Shown here one piece after another: positions 1-11,502 of a stretch of 64,000 nucleotides of DNA. Each line of letters starts with the position of its first letter. Position 1 is the first letter of the stretch. The DNA comes from Capra hircus. Lineage: Eukaryota > Chordata > Mammalia > Artiodactyla > Bovidae. A program made the position numbers and the translations under genes. Where the stretch lies: contig NC_030811.1 of NCBI RefSeq assembly GCF_001704415.2, forward strand, positions 81,796,069 to 81,860,068, read 5' to 3'. Below the pieces are notes generated by a model, which made no database searches, had not been told where the DNA came from, and was given only the letters and a program-made list of their open reading frames with translations.

Positions 1-779
1 TGCAGATGATACCACCCTTATGGCAGAAAGTAAAGAGGAGCTAAAAAGCCTCTTGATGAAAGTGAAAGAGGAGAGTGAAAAGTTGGCTTAAAGGTCAACG
101 TTCAGAAAATGAAGATCATGGCATCTTGTCCCATCATGTCACGGGAAATAGATGGGGAAACAGTGGAAACAGTGTCAGACTTTATTTTCTTGGGCTCCAA
201 AATCACTGCAGATGGTGACTGCAGCCATGAAATTAAAAGATGCTTACTCCTTGGAAGAAAAGTTATGACCGACCTAGACAGCATATTCAAAACTGAGACA
301 TTACTTTGCCAACAAAGGTCCATCTAGTCAAGGCTACGGTTTTTCCAGTGGTCATGTATGAATGTGAGCTTTGGACTGTGAAGAAAGCTGAGTGCCAAAG
401 AATTGATGCTTTTGAAGTGTGGTGTTGGAGAAGACTCTTGAGAGTCCCTTGGACTGTAAGGAGATCCAACCAGTCCATTCTGAAGGAGATCAGCCCTGGG
501 ATTTCTTTGGAAGGAATGATGCTAAAGCTGAAACTCCAATACTTTGGCCACCTCATGCGAAGAGTTGACTCATTGGAAAAGACTCTGATGCTGGGAGGGA
601 TTGGGGGCAGGAGCAGAAGGGGAGGACAGAGGATGAGATGGCTGGATGGCATCACGGACTTGATGAATGTGAGTCTGAGTGAACTCCAGGAGTTTGTGAT
701 GGACAGGGAGGCCTAGTGTGCTGTAATTCATGGTGTTGCAAAGAGTCAGACACGACTGAGAGACTGAACTGAACTGAAC
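1..779 (+). mobile_element. BovB LINE, 3' fragment (cut by window edge)
   Basis: It opens inside the reverse-transcriptase active-site box (ADDTTLMAE). It runs through the BovB C-terminal coding region (ITADGDCSHEIKR, WTVKKAE, WLDGITD) to the characteristic end gactgaactgaactgaaca. The frame is broken several times, so it is non-functional. The 5' part lies before position 1. Confidence 0.95.
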
Positions 780-1613
780 AAAAAGTGAGAAATATCTGAT
801 ATGTCCATTAATAGAAGATTTTTAAAATTATTTACCATTTAGTCATTCTTTTAAAACGATAAGTGTGTTCCTTATGAAAAGGTACTCAAAGGTATTGCTA
901 TGAAATAGTAGCTTACAAAGCAATATACTGTATAATAACATGCATGGCCATTAAAAAATATATAGCCACACGTTACATACATTAAAAAAATCAATTAAAT
1001 AAAGAAGTTTAACAATCATTTCCCAATGAGTGTAATTATGACTTTTTTTCGTATCCTTCTACTTATATATTAGGATGATTTTCTTTAGATGGAACAATTA
1101 AACTTTCTTTTTGGATAAATGAAACCTAAGCAATATGTCCTTAACTAGAGGCAGCTCTTTCCTTGGGGCTAGTTCTCATTAATTCACTGCCAGAGGCAAA
1201 CTATCTTCTACTCCATCTGGACACTTTGTTAGAGCCCTACTACAAGGAAGTGGGAGTATTTCAACAGAAATCCCTAAAAGCTAAAAGAGATTTAGAGATG
1301 ACATTAACTAAAAAGTTAATGGAAGTTCACATCAAATGCATTTGATGAATCAGTTCAACAATATTCATTATCAGTACCCACTGAACTCATCATTTTCATT
1401 TAACTTTAAAAGTAGAAGTGTATACAAAATGCATATGTATAGAAGAAAAAGAAAACACTAGAGCTCTATAATAATCAGACAAGATTGCCACTAATAATAG
1501 AACGAGTCCCTCCAACTTTTACACCAAAAAAAAAAAAAAAAGAGAGAGAAAGAAAAAGAAATAAAACCTATTTTGTCTTTTTCATCTTTTCATTATTATC
1601 CAAACATTCTTAC
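780..1613. other. unique AT-rich intron sequence
   Basis: No recognisable gene or repeat apart from an A-rich/AGAG run near 1527-1563. An open frame at 1163-1345 resembles nothing I know. Confidence 0.5.
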
Positions 1614-1683
1614 CATGGTCTCCTGCGTACATCATAAAGGTCAATCTTGTTTGGAGTTCTACTGTTATCAACCCACGGAGAAG
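1614..1683 (-). CDS. CACNA2D1: CACNA2D1 coding exon (third of three in window), alpha-2 region just before the VWA core
   Basis: Read on the minus strand, this 70-bp exon encodes a peptide starting A/SPWVDNSRTPNK and ending YDVRRRPW, which I recognise as voltage-gated calcium channel alpha-2/delta-1. The protein is an extracellular, membrane-anchored auxiliary subunit that promotes surface trafficking of Cav1/Cav2 channels and binds gabapentinoids. The acceptor is AG at 1684-1685 after a long pyrimidine tract. The donor is GT at 1612-1613, reading gtaagaatg. The first two bases complete an alanine codon begun by the exon at 18668-18799. The last two bases (TG) begin a tryptophan codon completed off-window. 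By recalled human numbering this is about residues 220-243. The next exon, expected to carry the DxSxS metal site of the VWA domain, lies left of position 1. Confidence 0.95.
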
Positions 1684-1685
1684 CT

Positions 1686-2192
1686 TTAAAAAAAGAGAGA
1701 AAGAATTATAACAAGAGAAGTTCAATTTAAAGTAGAGAATTAAAACCAAAATATTAGATGTTATCTGGGAAAGTAATACTTTTAAAAGTTACAAAGCACT
1801 AAGGACACATTCCACCTATCCACAGCAATGTTAAACTGGGAGATGCCAGAGTTTTATGCCTTTAATCTTTTTCTTTTTTAAATGGAAAACAACATAGCAA
1901 TACAGAAGAAAGTGGCTAAAGTCATTTTTTTTCATATTATTTCAGAAATAAAATGAAGGCATAAGGATGTTCAGAGTGCCCATGAGTATGTTTCACCAAG
2001 TATCCAGAAAATATACATTTTCTTTCCTCTCTACTAACAGAAAAATTTAACAGAAAATTTATTTGCCACTAATGAAAATTGCACTTTACATTATTCGATC
2101 CTTTTATTTTCATTCAATGTTATACTGTTTTGGTCTATAAAAAGACTGTTTTTCTTGGACTGTTATCACGAAACAGCATAATTTTTCAACCT
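1686..2192. other. unique AT-rich intron sequence
   Basis: The right edge of this stretch includes the acceptor pyrimidine tract of the neighbouring exon (read on the minus strand). Nothing else is recognised. Confidence 0.5.
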
Positions 2193-2444
2193 TGTTGTTG
2201 TGCTGTTCAGTCATTAAGTCATGTCCAACTCTTTGCAACCCTAGGAACTGCAGCATGCCTGGTTTCCCAGTCCTTCACTGTCTCCCAGAGTTTCTCAAAC
2301 TCATGTCCATTGAGTCAGTGATGCTATCCAACCATCTCATTCTCTGTCACCCACTTCTCCTCCTACCCTCAATCTTTCCCAGCATCAGGGTCTTCTATGA
2401 TGAGTTGGCTCTTCCAATCAGGTAGCCAAAGTACTGAACTTCAG
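2193..2444 (-). mobile_element. BovB LINE, short old 3' end
   Basis: On the minus strand this matches the terminal part of BovB (ctgggaaa...gatgagatgg...gactctttgc-type blocks) with many substitutions. It abuts a second BovB 3' end at 2446 in the same orientation. Confidence 0.85.
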
Positions 2445-2445
2445 A

Positions 2446-3190
2446 TTCAGTTCAGTCACTGAGTTGTGTCCAATTCTTTGTGACCCCATGGACTGCAGCA
2501 CACCAGACTTCCCTGTCCTTTACTATCTCCTTGAGTTTGCTCAAACTCATGTCTTTCCAGCAAGAGAAAGGCTGGAAAGCCCTCAGTTTTTCCCAGCATC
2601 AGGGTCTCTTCCAATGAGTCAGTTCTTCACATGTGATGGCCTAAGTATTGGAGCTTTAGCACCAGTCCTTCCAATGAATATTCAGGGATTATTTCCTTTA
2701 GGATTGACTGGTTTGATCTCCTGGCTGTCCAAGGGATTCTCAAGAATCTTTTCCAGCACCACAGTTCCAAAGTAATCAATTCTTCAGAGCTCATCTTTCA
2801 TGGTCCAGCTCTCTCATCCATACATAACTACTGGAAAAACCATAGCTACGACTATATGGACTATATGGACCTTTGTTGGCAAAGTGATATGTTTGCTTTT
2901 TAATACGCTGTATAAGTCTGTCATAACTTTCCTTCCAAGGAGCAAGTGGCTTTTAATTTCATGCCTGAGGTCACTCTGCACAGTGATTTTTCAGCCCAAG
3001 AAAATAAAATCTGTCACTGCTTCCACTTTTTCCCCATCTATTTGCCATGAAGTGATGGGACTGGATGCCATGATCTTTGTTTTTTTGAATGTTGAGTTTT
3101 AAGCCATCTTTTCCACTCTTCTTTTTCACCATCATCAAGAGGCTCTTTAGTTCCTCTTCACTTTCTGCCATTAGAGTGGCATATTTGATA
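2446..3190 (-). mobile_element. BovB LINE, 3' fragment
   Basis: Begins ttcagttcagtcactgag (the reverse complement of the BovB 3' end) and runs back to the region just after the RT active-site box (LMAESEEELKSLL). A small internal deletion occurs near the right end. The frame is broken. Confidence 0.9.
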
Positions 3191-3690
3191 ATGGCTAGTT
3201 CATTTAAAATTATAACTTAAAATCTAAACTATAATTAACATAACTGCACTGAAAAAAAACTTTTCCTGATATTTATTTGAATGATGTGAAATAATTCAAG
3301 TGCAGATTTGAGAATCTTCTATTAACTAACTGAAGATGTTTCAGAGTCTTTATCATTTTGCAATAAATAGAAAAAAGTGTGTTTAACTGCTTTTAAACTG
3401 TAATTATTTTATACTATTTCAATTAAGTAAAACTTACTTCAATTAAAACACTTTACAAAGCTTTACACATGCACACACACCTCTTTGACCCAATGGAGAA
3501 TAATAAGTGCTTATGAATTGGATGATAATTTTATGTTGAAGTCCTCTTCTCGTTGAACACTTGGGAAACTCTTGGGAAAATTCCCAATAATACTTCATAT
3601 GCTGTACGTCTCTCAATGTATTTTGCCCTTTATTGAGAAATGATGAAAATTATGTAGAACTTTTCTGAGAATCATGTTTATGAGCTGACT
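3191..3690. other. unique AT-rich intron sequence
   Basis: Nothing recognised. Confidence 0.5.
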
Positions 3691-3700
3691 AAGATAATTT

Positions 3701-4398
3701 AGTTGGCTTAAAGCTCAACATTCAGAAAACAAAGATCATGGCATCTGGTCTCATCACTTCATGGGAAATAGATGGGGAAACAGTGGAAACAGTGTCAGAC
3801 TTTATTTTTGGGGGCTCCAAAATCACTGCAGATGGTGACTGCAGCCATGAAATCAAATGATGCTTACTCCTTGGAAGAAAAGTTATGACCAACCTAGATA
3901 GTATATTCAAAAGCAGAGACATTACTTTGCCAACAAAGGACTGTCTAGTCAAGGCGGTCTAGTTAAGGTTTTTCCAGTAGTCATGTATGGATGTGAGAGT
4001 TGGACTGTGAAGAAGGCTGAGCGCCAAAGAACTGATGCATTTGAACCGTGGTGTTGGAGAAGACTCTTGAGAGTCACTTTGACTGCAAGGAGATCCAACC
4101 AGTCCATTCTGAAGGAGATCAACCCTGGGATTTCTTTGGAAGGAATGATGCTAAAGCTGAAACTCCAGTACTTTGGCCACCTCATGCGATGAGTTGACTC
4201 ATTGGAAAAGACTATGATGCTGGGAGGGATTGGGGGCAGGAGGAGAAGGGGATGACAGAGGATGAGATGGCTGGATGGCATTACTGACTTGATGGACGCG
4301 AGTCTGAGTGAACTCTGGGAGGTGGTGATGGACAGGGAGGCTTGGCGTGCTGTGATTCATGGGGTCGCAGAGTCGGACACGACTGAGTGACTGAACTG
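3701..4398 (+). mobile_element. BovB LINE, 5'-truncated, with TSD
   Basis: Begins agttggcttaaagctcaac and ends gactgagtgactgaactg. It is flanked by a 10-bp direct repeat aagataattt (3691-3700 and 4399-4408), so both insertion borders are defined. Coding remnants (WTVKKAERQR, GGIGGRR) are frameshifted. Confidence 0.94.
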
Positions 4399-4408
4399 AA
4401 GATAATTT

Positions 4409-4916
4409 GGCCAATTAGGATTTGTCAAAAATATATATTACTGAGCCTCTCCTTGACTGTGAAATGGCTTTCCTATTAGCACCTACATAATATTTATTCA
4501 CTTAAAATAACTAATCATATTTATAAGAAACAGCTAAGTTTAAATATAGCACTGTCTCAACAGTATGTACTGATACAGTATGCAACTGAAATGGCAAATT
4601 TAGTTTAATTATTCCCATTAATATCTGCAGAAACTTAGTGAGCTAAATTATGACTTTTTTTTTTCCCTTTTTGTGGTAGTGCTAGAATTCAGCAACAAGC
4701 ACACAGGCAGACATTTCAGTTCATATTCAACTATTATGTAATTCCTCAAGTCTGGGTCTTTGTAATAACTTCAAATTTATCGCATTCTTCTTTCAGTAAA
4801 ATCCTGGGCTGGTTGTACATTTATTCCCTCTTAACTCCAAATTCACTCTCTTAACTTGTGTTATGAAAATGTCTCTTGGTCCCTTAAATATTTTTCTTTT
4901 ACCTAACAAGGACAAT
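4409..4916. other. unique AT-rich intron sequence
   Basis: Nothing recognised. Confidence 0.5.
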
Positions 4917-5291
4917 TTAAGCTTTCTCAGCAGATGATGAAGAAAGACATTGTGAGAAAGGGTTTCTACATCCTGGTCTGGTTTGTTTGCTCCAAGGCTC
5001 TGGCATTAAGTGCAGCTTTCCTAGTGTGGCTCTGGCAATACGTATCCTCCAGAGCTCATGGATAGCTTCTCCAGAACAAGGCTTATGGAGCGCTGTCTGG
5101 CTCTCCAGCAGTACCCTCGGGGATTTTTTTGTGGAGAGCTGCTGATGAGACATCTGCAACTCAGAGGGTGAACTTCCAGCAAACTCTGTGACACTGCAGT
5201 ACCTCCTCTGCCACTTCATGGGCCAGAACCATGTCCTCTGTAAAAGGATCTGCATCTCAGTCCAGGGGCACTTGGGGACCAAAGTCTCTTC
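4917..5291 (-). pseudogene. possible retrocopy fragment or unannotated ORF of unknown origin
   Basis: A GC-richer patch inside AT-rich intron carries a 121-residue open frame on the minus strand, starting MVPKCPWTEMQ and ending SSSSAEKA. All three minus frames look compositionally coding-like. I recognise no family, and no poly-A tail or TSD is obvious. It could be a decayed processed pseudogene, an old repeat or chance. I do not claim a protein. Confidence 0.25.
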
Positions 5292-5930
5292 CTTCAGTTA
5301 CCTATTTTTGCCGTACGGGTGGTAGTTATACAATATTGTATCTGGAATTCCTGTATTATTTAGACTTATCTCTACTTATAGCCAATTCCTCTTTAATCCC
5401 TGCCAAAGTTTACATTATGTTAAAATTAAATAATGTACTTTCTTCTGTGATACTAATTAGTTGATTGTAAAATCCCCTTGTGGTACTTATATGGTACATT
5501 ATTTACATAGGCTCAGGAAGAAGGAAGGTCAAATAGTAAAAAAAAGATAATAACCATATATTGCAAATCTCTGGAACAATCAGTTTCATAACGAGGTTTA
5601 ATGAACGCTGTGTAAAAGAAAATCAGAGTTTCTACAAACCTTGCAAAAAGTGAAATGTTGCTCATTTTAAAAGTTCTTCTGGCTTTCCAATAAGATTTTG
5701 GAATGGCAGGATAAAGAAGTAGAAATGAAAGCCTACTATGTGGGCATCTCATTTCTGAAGGCCATCATTAATGGTGATAATGATCACTTGTTTTTTTTTA
5801 ATCCTGATAAAAAATGAACTGTGGGTGTATCTCTGACTCAATCTACTGGATGGCATTTCTACTTTACATGACATTTAGGGTGTGCTATGTCAGTGATCAA
5901 ACCACTAATTTGAAGTGTTTACCTATATGT
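5292..5930. other. unique AT-rich intron sequence
   Basis: Nothing recognised. Confidence 0.45.
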
Positions 5931-6045
5931 TTGGAGAAGGAAATGGCAACTCACTCCAGTACTATTGTCTGGAAAATCCTGTGGATGGAGGAGCCTGATA
6001 GACTACAGTCCATGGGGTCACAAAGAGTTGGACACGACTGAGTGA
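5931..6045 (+). repeat. Bov-tA SINE, 3' part
   Basis: Matches the Bov-A monomer (ggagaaggaaatggcaac ... gttggacacgactgagtgac) without the tRNA-like head. Confidence 0.9.
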
Positions 6046-6074
6046 CTTCACTCACTCACTCACTCACTCACTCA
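6046..6074 (+). repeat. (ACTC)n microsatellite
   Basis: About seven tandem copies of CACT at the 3' tail of the adjoining SINE, probably grown from that tail. Confidence 0.9.
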
Positions 6075-6400
6075 GCTATATGTTAACTCAGAATACTGAA
6101 ATATTCTTGAAAAAGTATGCACACGGTTGAGCCATTTTCTAGTAAATATGCTTAAAAATAAGAGTATGAGTTTTTCATTTCTGCTAGGAAGTAATAAAGT
6201 ACAAAATGATGAACTGAAGGCTGATTCTCTGGTAACACCATTTTGAATGACATCTAATTGCATGTACAATTAACAAGTTAAAATGCATTTTTAAAATTCA
6301 AAAAGACTTCATATTTTTAGTCTCATGGAAAGACAAAAAAAGTAAGTTTTCTCATACTAAAAAATGCCTGTAAAAGCCAACTGTCATTCTATTGCTTGGA
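6075..6400. other. unique intron sequence
   Basis: Nothing recognised. Confidence 0.45.
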
Positions 6401-6426
6401 TCTCTCTTTCTTTCTCTTTCTCTCTG

Positions 6427-6462
<36 letters not shown>

Positions 6463-6467
6463 AGAGT
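6401..6467 (+). repeat. compound (TC)n/(AC)n microsatellite
   Basis: A pyrimidine run of TTTC/TCTC followed by about 16 AC dinucleotides and then AGAGAG. Confidence 0.93.
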
Positions 6468-7308
6468 TTACCTGCAGTTACTTACATTGCCATGCTTTTT
6501 TAAAAAGGGCATCTGCAAATAAATTCTGAAGAAAGATAAAATTTGATAGCTGTTGTAATCTACATTAAAAAACCAAGTTCTCTGAGAGAACAAAACAAAG
6601 AAAGACTTCTCTGGGGAAAGCCAAATGTATTCTATTTGGAATTACGGATAAGTTGTATATGACTGGAAATGGGGCTCTGGGATCAAAGCATATAGGGATA
6701 GGAACAATGGGGCAGGTTGTAAAAAATAAAACCAACTAAATACTACAGGGGGTAAAAACAATCTGGAGTACATTGAGAAGGTTTAACTGTACAGTAAGAG
6801 GTAAAACTCAAAATGTAGATTAGGTTAGATTCTTTGGATGGCCTGAAGCCACATTAAGTGAGCCAGATGTCATTTAGCGAACAATCCCAGACAGCTACAT
6901 TTTACTAGAGAAGTGATAATCTAAGTTAACTCCAGATAACTTTTTAATAAATATACTAGATGTCTCTTTGCATTGCATGTTAATGTGTTTAAGACATTTC
7001 CTGTCTCATCTAGGTGTGAGCGTCTTCAGAGCAAAATTCTCTCCTATTGGTACCTGAATCCTTAGGAACCTCAGTTCCTTCAGAAACAGCAGTTTTGCTA
7101 GTTCTTATGTTTTCCTCCTTCCAACCTACACTTGAGTATATTGACATATTTAATCAAATTCTTTTTAGATTTTAATATTGTTTCTAAGAAATTAGACTTG
7201 ATGTTCAATGATAGTATTGTATTGGTTTGAGAGTGCCTTTGACGTCTGAATGGTCATATGTCCAGAACACTTTTCTAATTTAGATAAATAAACATTGGAA
7301 ATTCATAC
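6468..7308. other. unique intron sequence
   Basis: Nothing recognised. Confidence 0.45.
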
Positions 7309-7315
7309 AGATATA

Positions 7316-7512
7316 AGATGCTGGGAGGGATTGGGGGTAGGAGGAGAAGGGGATGACAGAGGATGAGATGGCTGGATGGTATCACCGACTCGATGGACTT
7401 GAGTCTGAGTGAACTCCGGGCGTTGGTGATGGACAGGGAGGCCTGGCGTGCTGTGATTCATGGGGTGGCAAAGAGTCAGACATGACTGAGTGACTGAACT
7501 GAACTGAACTGA
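7316..7512 (+). mobile_element. BovB LINE, very short 3' end with TSD
   Basis: Starts gatgctgggagggattgg and ends in repeated actga units. It is flanked by agatata (7309-7315) and agatatt (7513-7519), a slightly diverged target duplication. Confidence 0.93.
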
Positions 7513-7519
7513 AGATATT

Positions 7520-8070
7520 ACAGCCAAGGATAAATCATCATAAGTTTTAAAAATTAAAGCACTTGTTACAAAGCAATTTGCTGGTAATTCTGCATATATC
7601 AGACAGCCCATGTAAAACATTTCCATTTAACAAGAATTATTTGTTAGCAGAAGTAGCAGATAACAAGGAAAAGCTGTGAGATTAAATGAAATATTCAATA
7701 AAGTAAATGGTACACACATACTTAATCATTTAGATGGTCCATATGTTATTATTAGCTCCAGTGCAAAAATAAACTTGCACACAACAAGTTCTATTAAGTA
7801 AAACATGAAGAGAATTTTACTGGAAAATAATTTCAGATATATGCTAGACAGAGAAAAACTGAACTCTGACAGAGAAAAAAGTTTCTACTTTTGTAAGCAA
7901 ATAAATCCAGTTAGGTGGTAATAGTGATATAAAAGTAAATTGTGATTCTATAGGAAAAAGATTCTGGTTTTTATAACTCAATAATCTTTTTAGAAAAAGG
8001 GGCTAAAGGATGTATTTCTTACAAATTTTATATTTGGTATATCTGAGAGAAGTGCTTAAAAAGTTGTCTG
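7520..8070. other. unique AT-rich intron sequence
   Basis: Nothing recognised. Confidence 0.45.
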
Positions 8071-9237
8071 ACAGTATGGTACTGGCACAAAGACAGACAT
8101 ATAGATCAATGGAACAAAATAGAAAGCCCAGAGATAAATCCACACACATATGGACACCTTATCTTTGACAAAGGAGGCAAGAATATACAATGGAGTAAAG
8201 ACAATCTCTTTAACAAGTGGTGCTGGGAAAACTGGTCAACCACTTGTAAAAGAATGAAACTAGAACACTTTCTAACACCTCACACAAAAATAAACTCAAA
8301 ATGGATTAAAGATCTAAATGTAAGACCAGAAACTATAAAACTCCTAGAGGAGAACATAGGCAAAACACTCTCCGACATAAATCACAGCAGGATCCTCTAT
8401 GATCCACCTCCCAGAATTCTGGAAATAAAAGAAAAAATAAACAAATGGGATCTAATTAAAATGAAAACCTTCTGCACAACAAAGGAAAATATAAGCAAGG
8501 TGAAAAGACAGCCTTCTGAATGGGAGAAAATAATAGCAAATGAAACAACTGACAAACAACTAATCTCAAAAATATACAAGCAACTTATGCAGCTCAATTC
8601 CAGAAATATAAACGACCCAATCAAAAAATGGGCCAAAGAACTAAATAGACATTTCTCCAAAGAAGACATACGGATGGCTAACAAACACATGAAAAGATGC
8701 TCAACATCACTCATTATTAGAGAAATGCAAATCAAAACCACAATGAGGTACCACTTCACACCAGTCAGAATGGCTGCGATCCAAAAATCTGCAAGCAATA
8801 AATGCTGGAGAGGGTGTGGAGAAAAGGGAACCGTCCTACACTGTTGGTGGGAATGCAAACTAGTACAGCCACTATGGAGAACAGTCTGGAGAGTCCTTAA
8901 AAAATTGTAAATAGAACTGCCATATGACCCAGCAATCCCACTGCTGGGCATACACACCGAGGAAACCAGAATTGAAAGAGACACATGTACCCCAATGTTC
9001 ATCGCAGCACTGTTTATAATAGCCAGGACATGGAAACAACCTAGATGTCCATCAGCAGATGAATGGATAAGAAAGCTGTGGTACATATACACAATGGAGT
9101 ATTACTCAGCCATCAAAAAGAATACATTTGAATCAGTTCTGTTGAGATGGATGAAACTGGAGCCGATTATACAGAGTGAAGCAAGCCAGAAAGAAAAACA
9201 TCAATACAGTATACTAACACATATATATAGAATTTAG
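8071..9237 (+). pseudogene. L1 ORF2p C-terminal fragment with a single internal stop
   Basis: One reading frame runs from the WYWHKDRHIDQWN block (about 8077), through KINSKWIKDLNV, HFSKEDIRMANKHMKRC and CWRGCGEKG, to YTMEYYSAIKKN and the family's terminal THIYRI stop at 9235-9237. The only interruption is TAA at 8908-8910, after the sequence VWRVLKKL, where the family normally continues in the same frame. The endonuclease and reverse-transcriptase domains are absent through 5' truncation, so no activity is expected. The segment includes the cysteine-containing C-terminal region. Confidence 0.9.
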
Positions 9238-9604
9238 AAAAATGCCAATGATGACCCTGTATGCAAGACAGCAAAAAAGACACAGATGTGTATAGCGGAC
9301 TTTTGGACTCAGAGGGAGAGGGAGAGGGTGGGATGATTTGAGAGAATGGCATTGTAACATGTATACTATCATGCAAGAATCAAATCACCAGTCTATGTCC
9401 GATGCAGGATACAGCATGCTTGGGGCTGGTGCATGGGGATGACCCAGAGGGATGTTGTGGGGAGGGAGGTGGGAGGGGGGTTCATGTTCGGGATTGCATG
9501 TACACCCGTGGTGGATTCATGTCAATGTATGGCAAAACCAATACAGTATTGTAAAGTAAAATAAAGTAAAAATAAAAATTAAAAAATAAAAATAAAAAAT
9601 TAAA
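8071..9604 (+). mobile_element. L1 LINE, 5'-truncated, relatively young ruminant type
   Basis: Contains the last part of ORF2, a 3' UTR with a G-rich tract near 9460-9480, and an A-rich tail of AAAATAAAAAT-type units to about 9604. The low decay of ORF2 suggests a comparatively recent insertion. No clear target-site duplication was found by eye. Confidence 0.94.
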
Positions 9605-9934
9605 TGATATATTGTACATGGTTAGTAAAAGGATAATGAAAAAAGTGTGGAAATGATGAACACAATATACAGACTAGAGGTTACTTTGGGGTAAAGGAAA
9701 GAGGGCTACAATTAGAGAGATGTGTAAAAAAAAAAAGTCTGAATTTTGACAAGTGTTTTAAAGTTTTCTTAATAGAATATACTGAACACAACAAGAGCTG
9801 CACATCAAAGATGGTCCTATGTATCTAAAAATGGATTGCAAATTTAGCAATGTATCAAAGAGAAAGGAGTAAAATGAGCTACTTTAGAACTTAAAAAGAG
9901 CTAAAGATTTTTAACAATACTTATGCATATATTT
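9605..9934. other. unique AT-rich intron sequence
   Basis: Nothing recognised. Confidence 0.45.
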
Positions 9935-10150
9935 AGGGCTTCCAGGTGGTGATAGTGGTAAAGAACCTGCCTGCCCATGCAGGAGACCTAAGAGAGGAAG
10001 TTTAATTTTTCCTGTGTCTGGAAGATCCCCTGGAGAAGGAAATGGCAACCCACTCCAGTATTCTTGCCTGGAGAATCCCGTGGACAGAGTAGCTTGGTGG
10101 GCTACAGTCCATATGGTTGCATGACTAAAGCGACTTGGCACAGACACAGA
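9935..10150 (+). repeat. Bov-tA SINE, full-length type
   Basis: A tRNA-derived head (agggcttccaggtggt ... gcaggagacc) followed by the Bov-A body (ggagaaggaaatggcaac) and an acagaca-rich tail. Confidence 0.93.
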
Positions 10151-10440
10151 CAGATGCAAACGTTTTACATACAATTTTATCCTCCATCAAATTATGAGCA
10201 CATCCCATTTTCATATCAGGATCTTACTTAACTGCTCTCACTTGTGAAATAACTGGACCCATGGTTGACTGCAAAGTTAACAACTCTTCCACCCTTGTAA
10301 GTGAAAAATAAGACAGACTTGGCTAAGAGATGGGGTCATATAAAAGAAAACAAAAATAGGTTATAGAATTACCTCTATAAATTGGGATCCTGTGAGAATT
10401 TCAATAATATATTATTTTATGCCAATGTGTGTACATTTAT
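10151..10440. other. unique intron sequence
   Basis: Nothing recognised. Confidence 0.4.
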
Positions 10441-11002
10441 CAGTTCAGTTCAGTTCAGTCACTCAGTCGTGTCTGACTCTTCGCGACCCCATGAATTGCA
10501 ACACGCCAGGCCTCCCTGTCCATTACCAACTCCCGGAGTTCACTCAGACTCACGTCCATCGAGTCAGTGATGCCATCCAGCCATCTCATCCTCTGTCGTC
10601 CCCTTCTCCTCCTGCCCCCAACCCCTCCCAGCATCAGAGTCTTTTCCAATGAGTCAACTCTTCACATGAAATGGCCAAAGTACTGGAGTTTCAGCTTCAG
10701 CATCATTCCTTCCAAAGAAATCCCAGGGCTGATATCCTTCAGAATGTACTGGTTGGATCTCCTTGCAGTCCAAGGGACTCTCAAGAGTCTTCTCCAACAC
10801 CACAGTTGAAAAGCATCAATTCTTCGGCGCTCAGCCTTCTTCACAGTCCAACTCTCACATCCATACATGACCACTGGAAAAACCATAGCCTTGACTAGAC
10901 GGACCTTAGTCAGCAAAGTAATGTCTCTGCTTTTGAATATGCTATCTAGGTTGGTCATAACTTTTCTTCCAAGGAGTAAGCATCTTTTAATTTCATGGCT
11001 GC
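10441..11002 (-). mobile_element. BovB LINE, 3' fragment
   Basis: Starts with repeated cagtt units (reverse complement of the BovB 3' end) and ends in cttttaatttcatggctgc, inside the C-terminal coding region. The minus strand encodes the remnants SHEIKRCLLLGRKVM and WTVKKAERRR. Confidence 0.94.
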
Positions 11003-11033
<31 letters not shown>

Positions 11034-11039
11034 TATATA
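11003..11039. repeat. (TA)n microsatellite with ACAC interruption
   Basis: Tandem TA with a central ACACACAT, at the truncated 5' border of the adjoining BovB. Confidence 0.9.
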
Positions 11040-11296
11040 GTGTTTTTGCAAGTAATACAACCTATCAATCGTACACAAATTGTATAATTTACAATATAAA
11101 TTGAAGGTAAACTATGACCATGAGATCACTAAACTTTGGCCAATGTTGCATAAGAGAAAAGGTTTTGTTTGATTTCCAGAAAGTGCCTTAAAAACAGAGG
11201 GAATACTATTCTTTGTCCCATAAGAAAAAAAAAAAAACAAGTAACAATGGTGGACACTGCAGAATATATACTCAGAGAATGTCAGAGAAATAAGAT

Positions 11297-11502
11297 GGAG
11301 AAGGCAAGGGCAACCCACTCCAGTACTCTTGCTTGGAAACTCTCATGGATGGAGGCGCCTGGAAGGCTGCAGTCCATGGGGTCGCGAAGTCGGACCACTC
11401 CAGTGTTCTTGCCTGGAGAATCCCAGGTATGGAGGTGCCTAGTAGGCTGCCGTCTATGGGGTCGCACAGAGTTGGACAGAACTAAAGCGATTTAGCAAGA
11501 CA
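11297..11502 (+). repeat. BOV-A2 SINE, internally deleted
   Basis: Two Bov-A monomers in tandem (ggagaaggcaagggcaac and then cactccagtgttcttgcc). The usual linker between monomers is missing, so the second copy starts directly at its cactccag block. Confidence 0.88.

Larger units (their letters stand above)
1..1613 (-). other. CACNA2D1: CACNA2D1 intron, partial (3' side off-window)
   Basis: Sequence downstream of the exon at 1614-1683 in gene orientation. Its left part is BovB (1-779). From 780 to 1613 it is AT-rich unique sequence with a short A/GA-rich run at about 1527-1563. No further exon is recognisable. Confidence 0.85.

Noticed and set aside
102..716. Several overlapping frames on both strands near the left edge
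   Set aside because: They are pieces and shadows of a frameshifted BovB 3' region, not host genes.
1163..1345. Possible extra exon (60-residue frame) next to the exon at 1614
   Set aside because: The protein continues to a different expected peptide after W of the known exon, and this frame does not match alpha-2/delta-1.
8397..9092. 231-residue minus-strand frame
   Set aside because: It is antisense to a conserved L1 ORF2 frame on the plus strand, and the plus-strand product matches the family.
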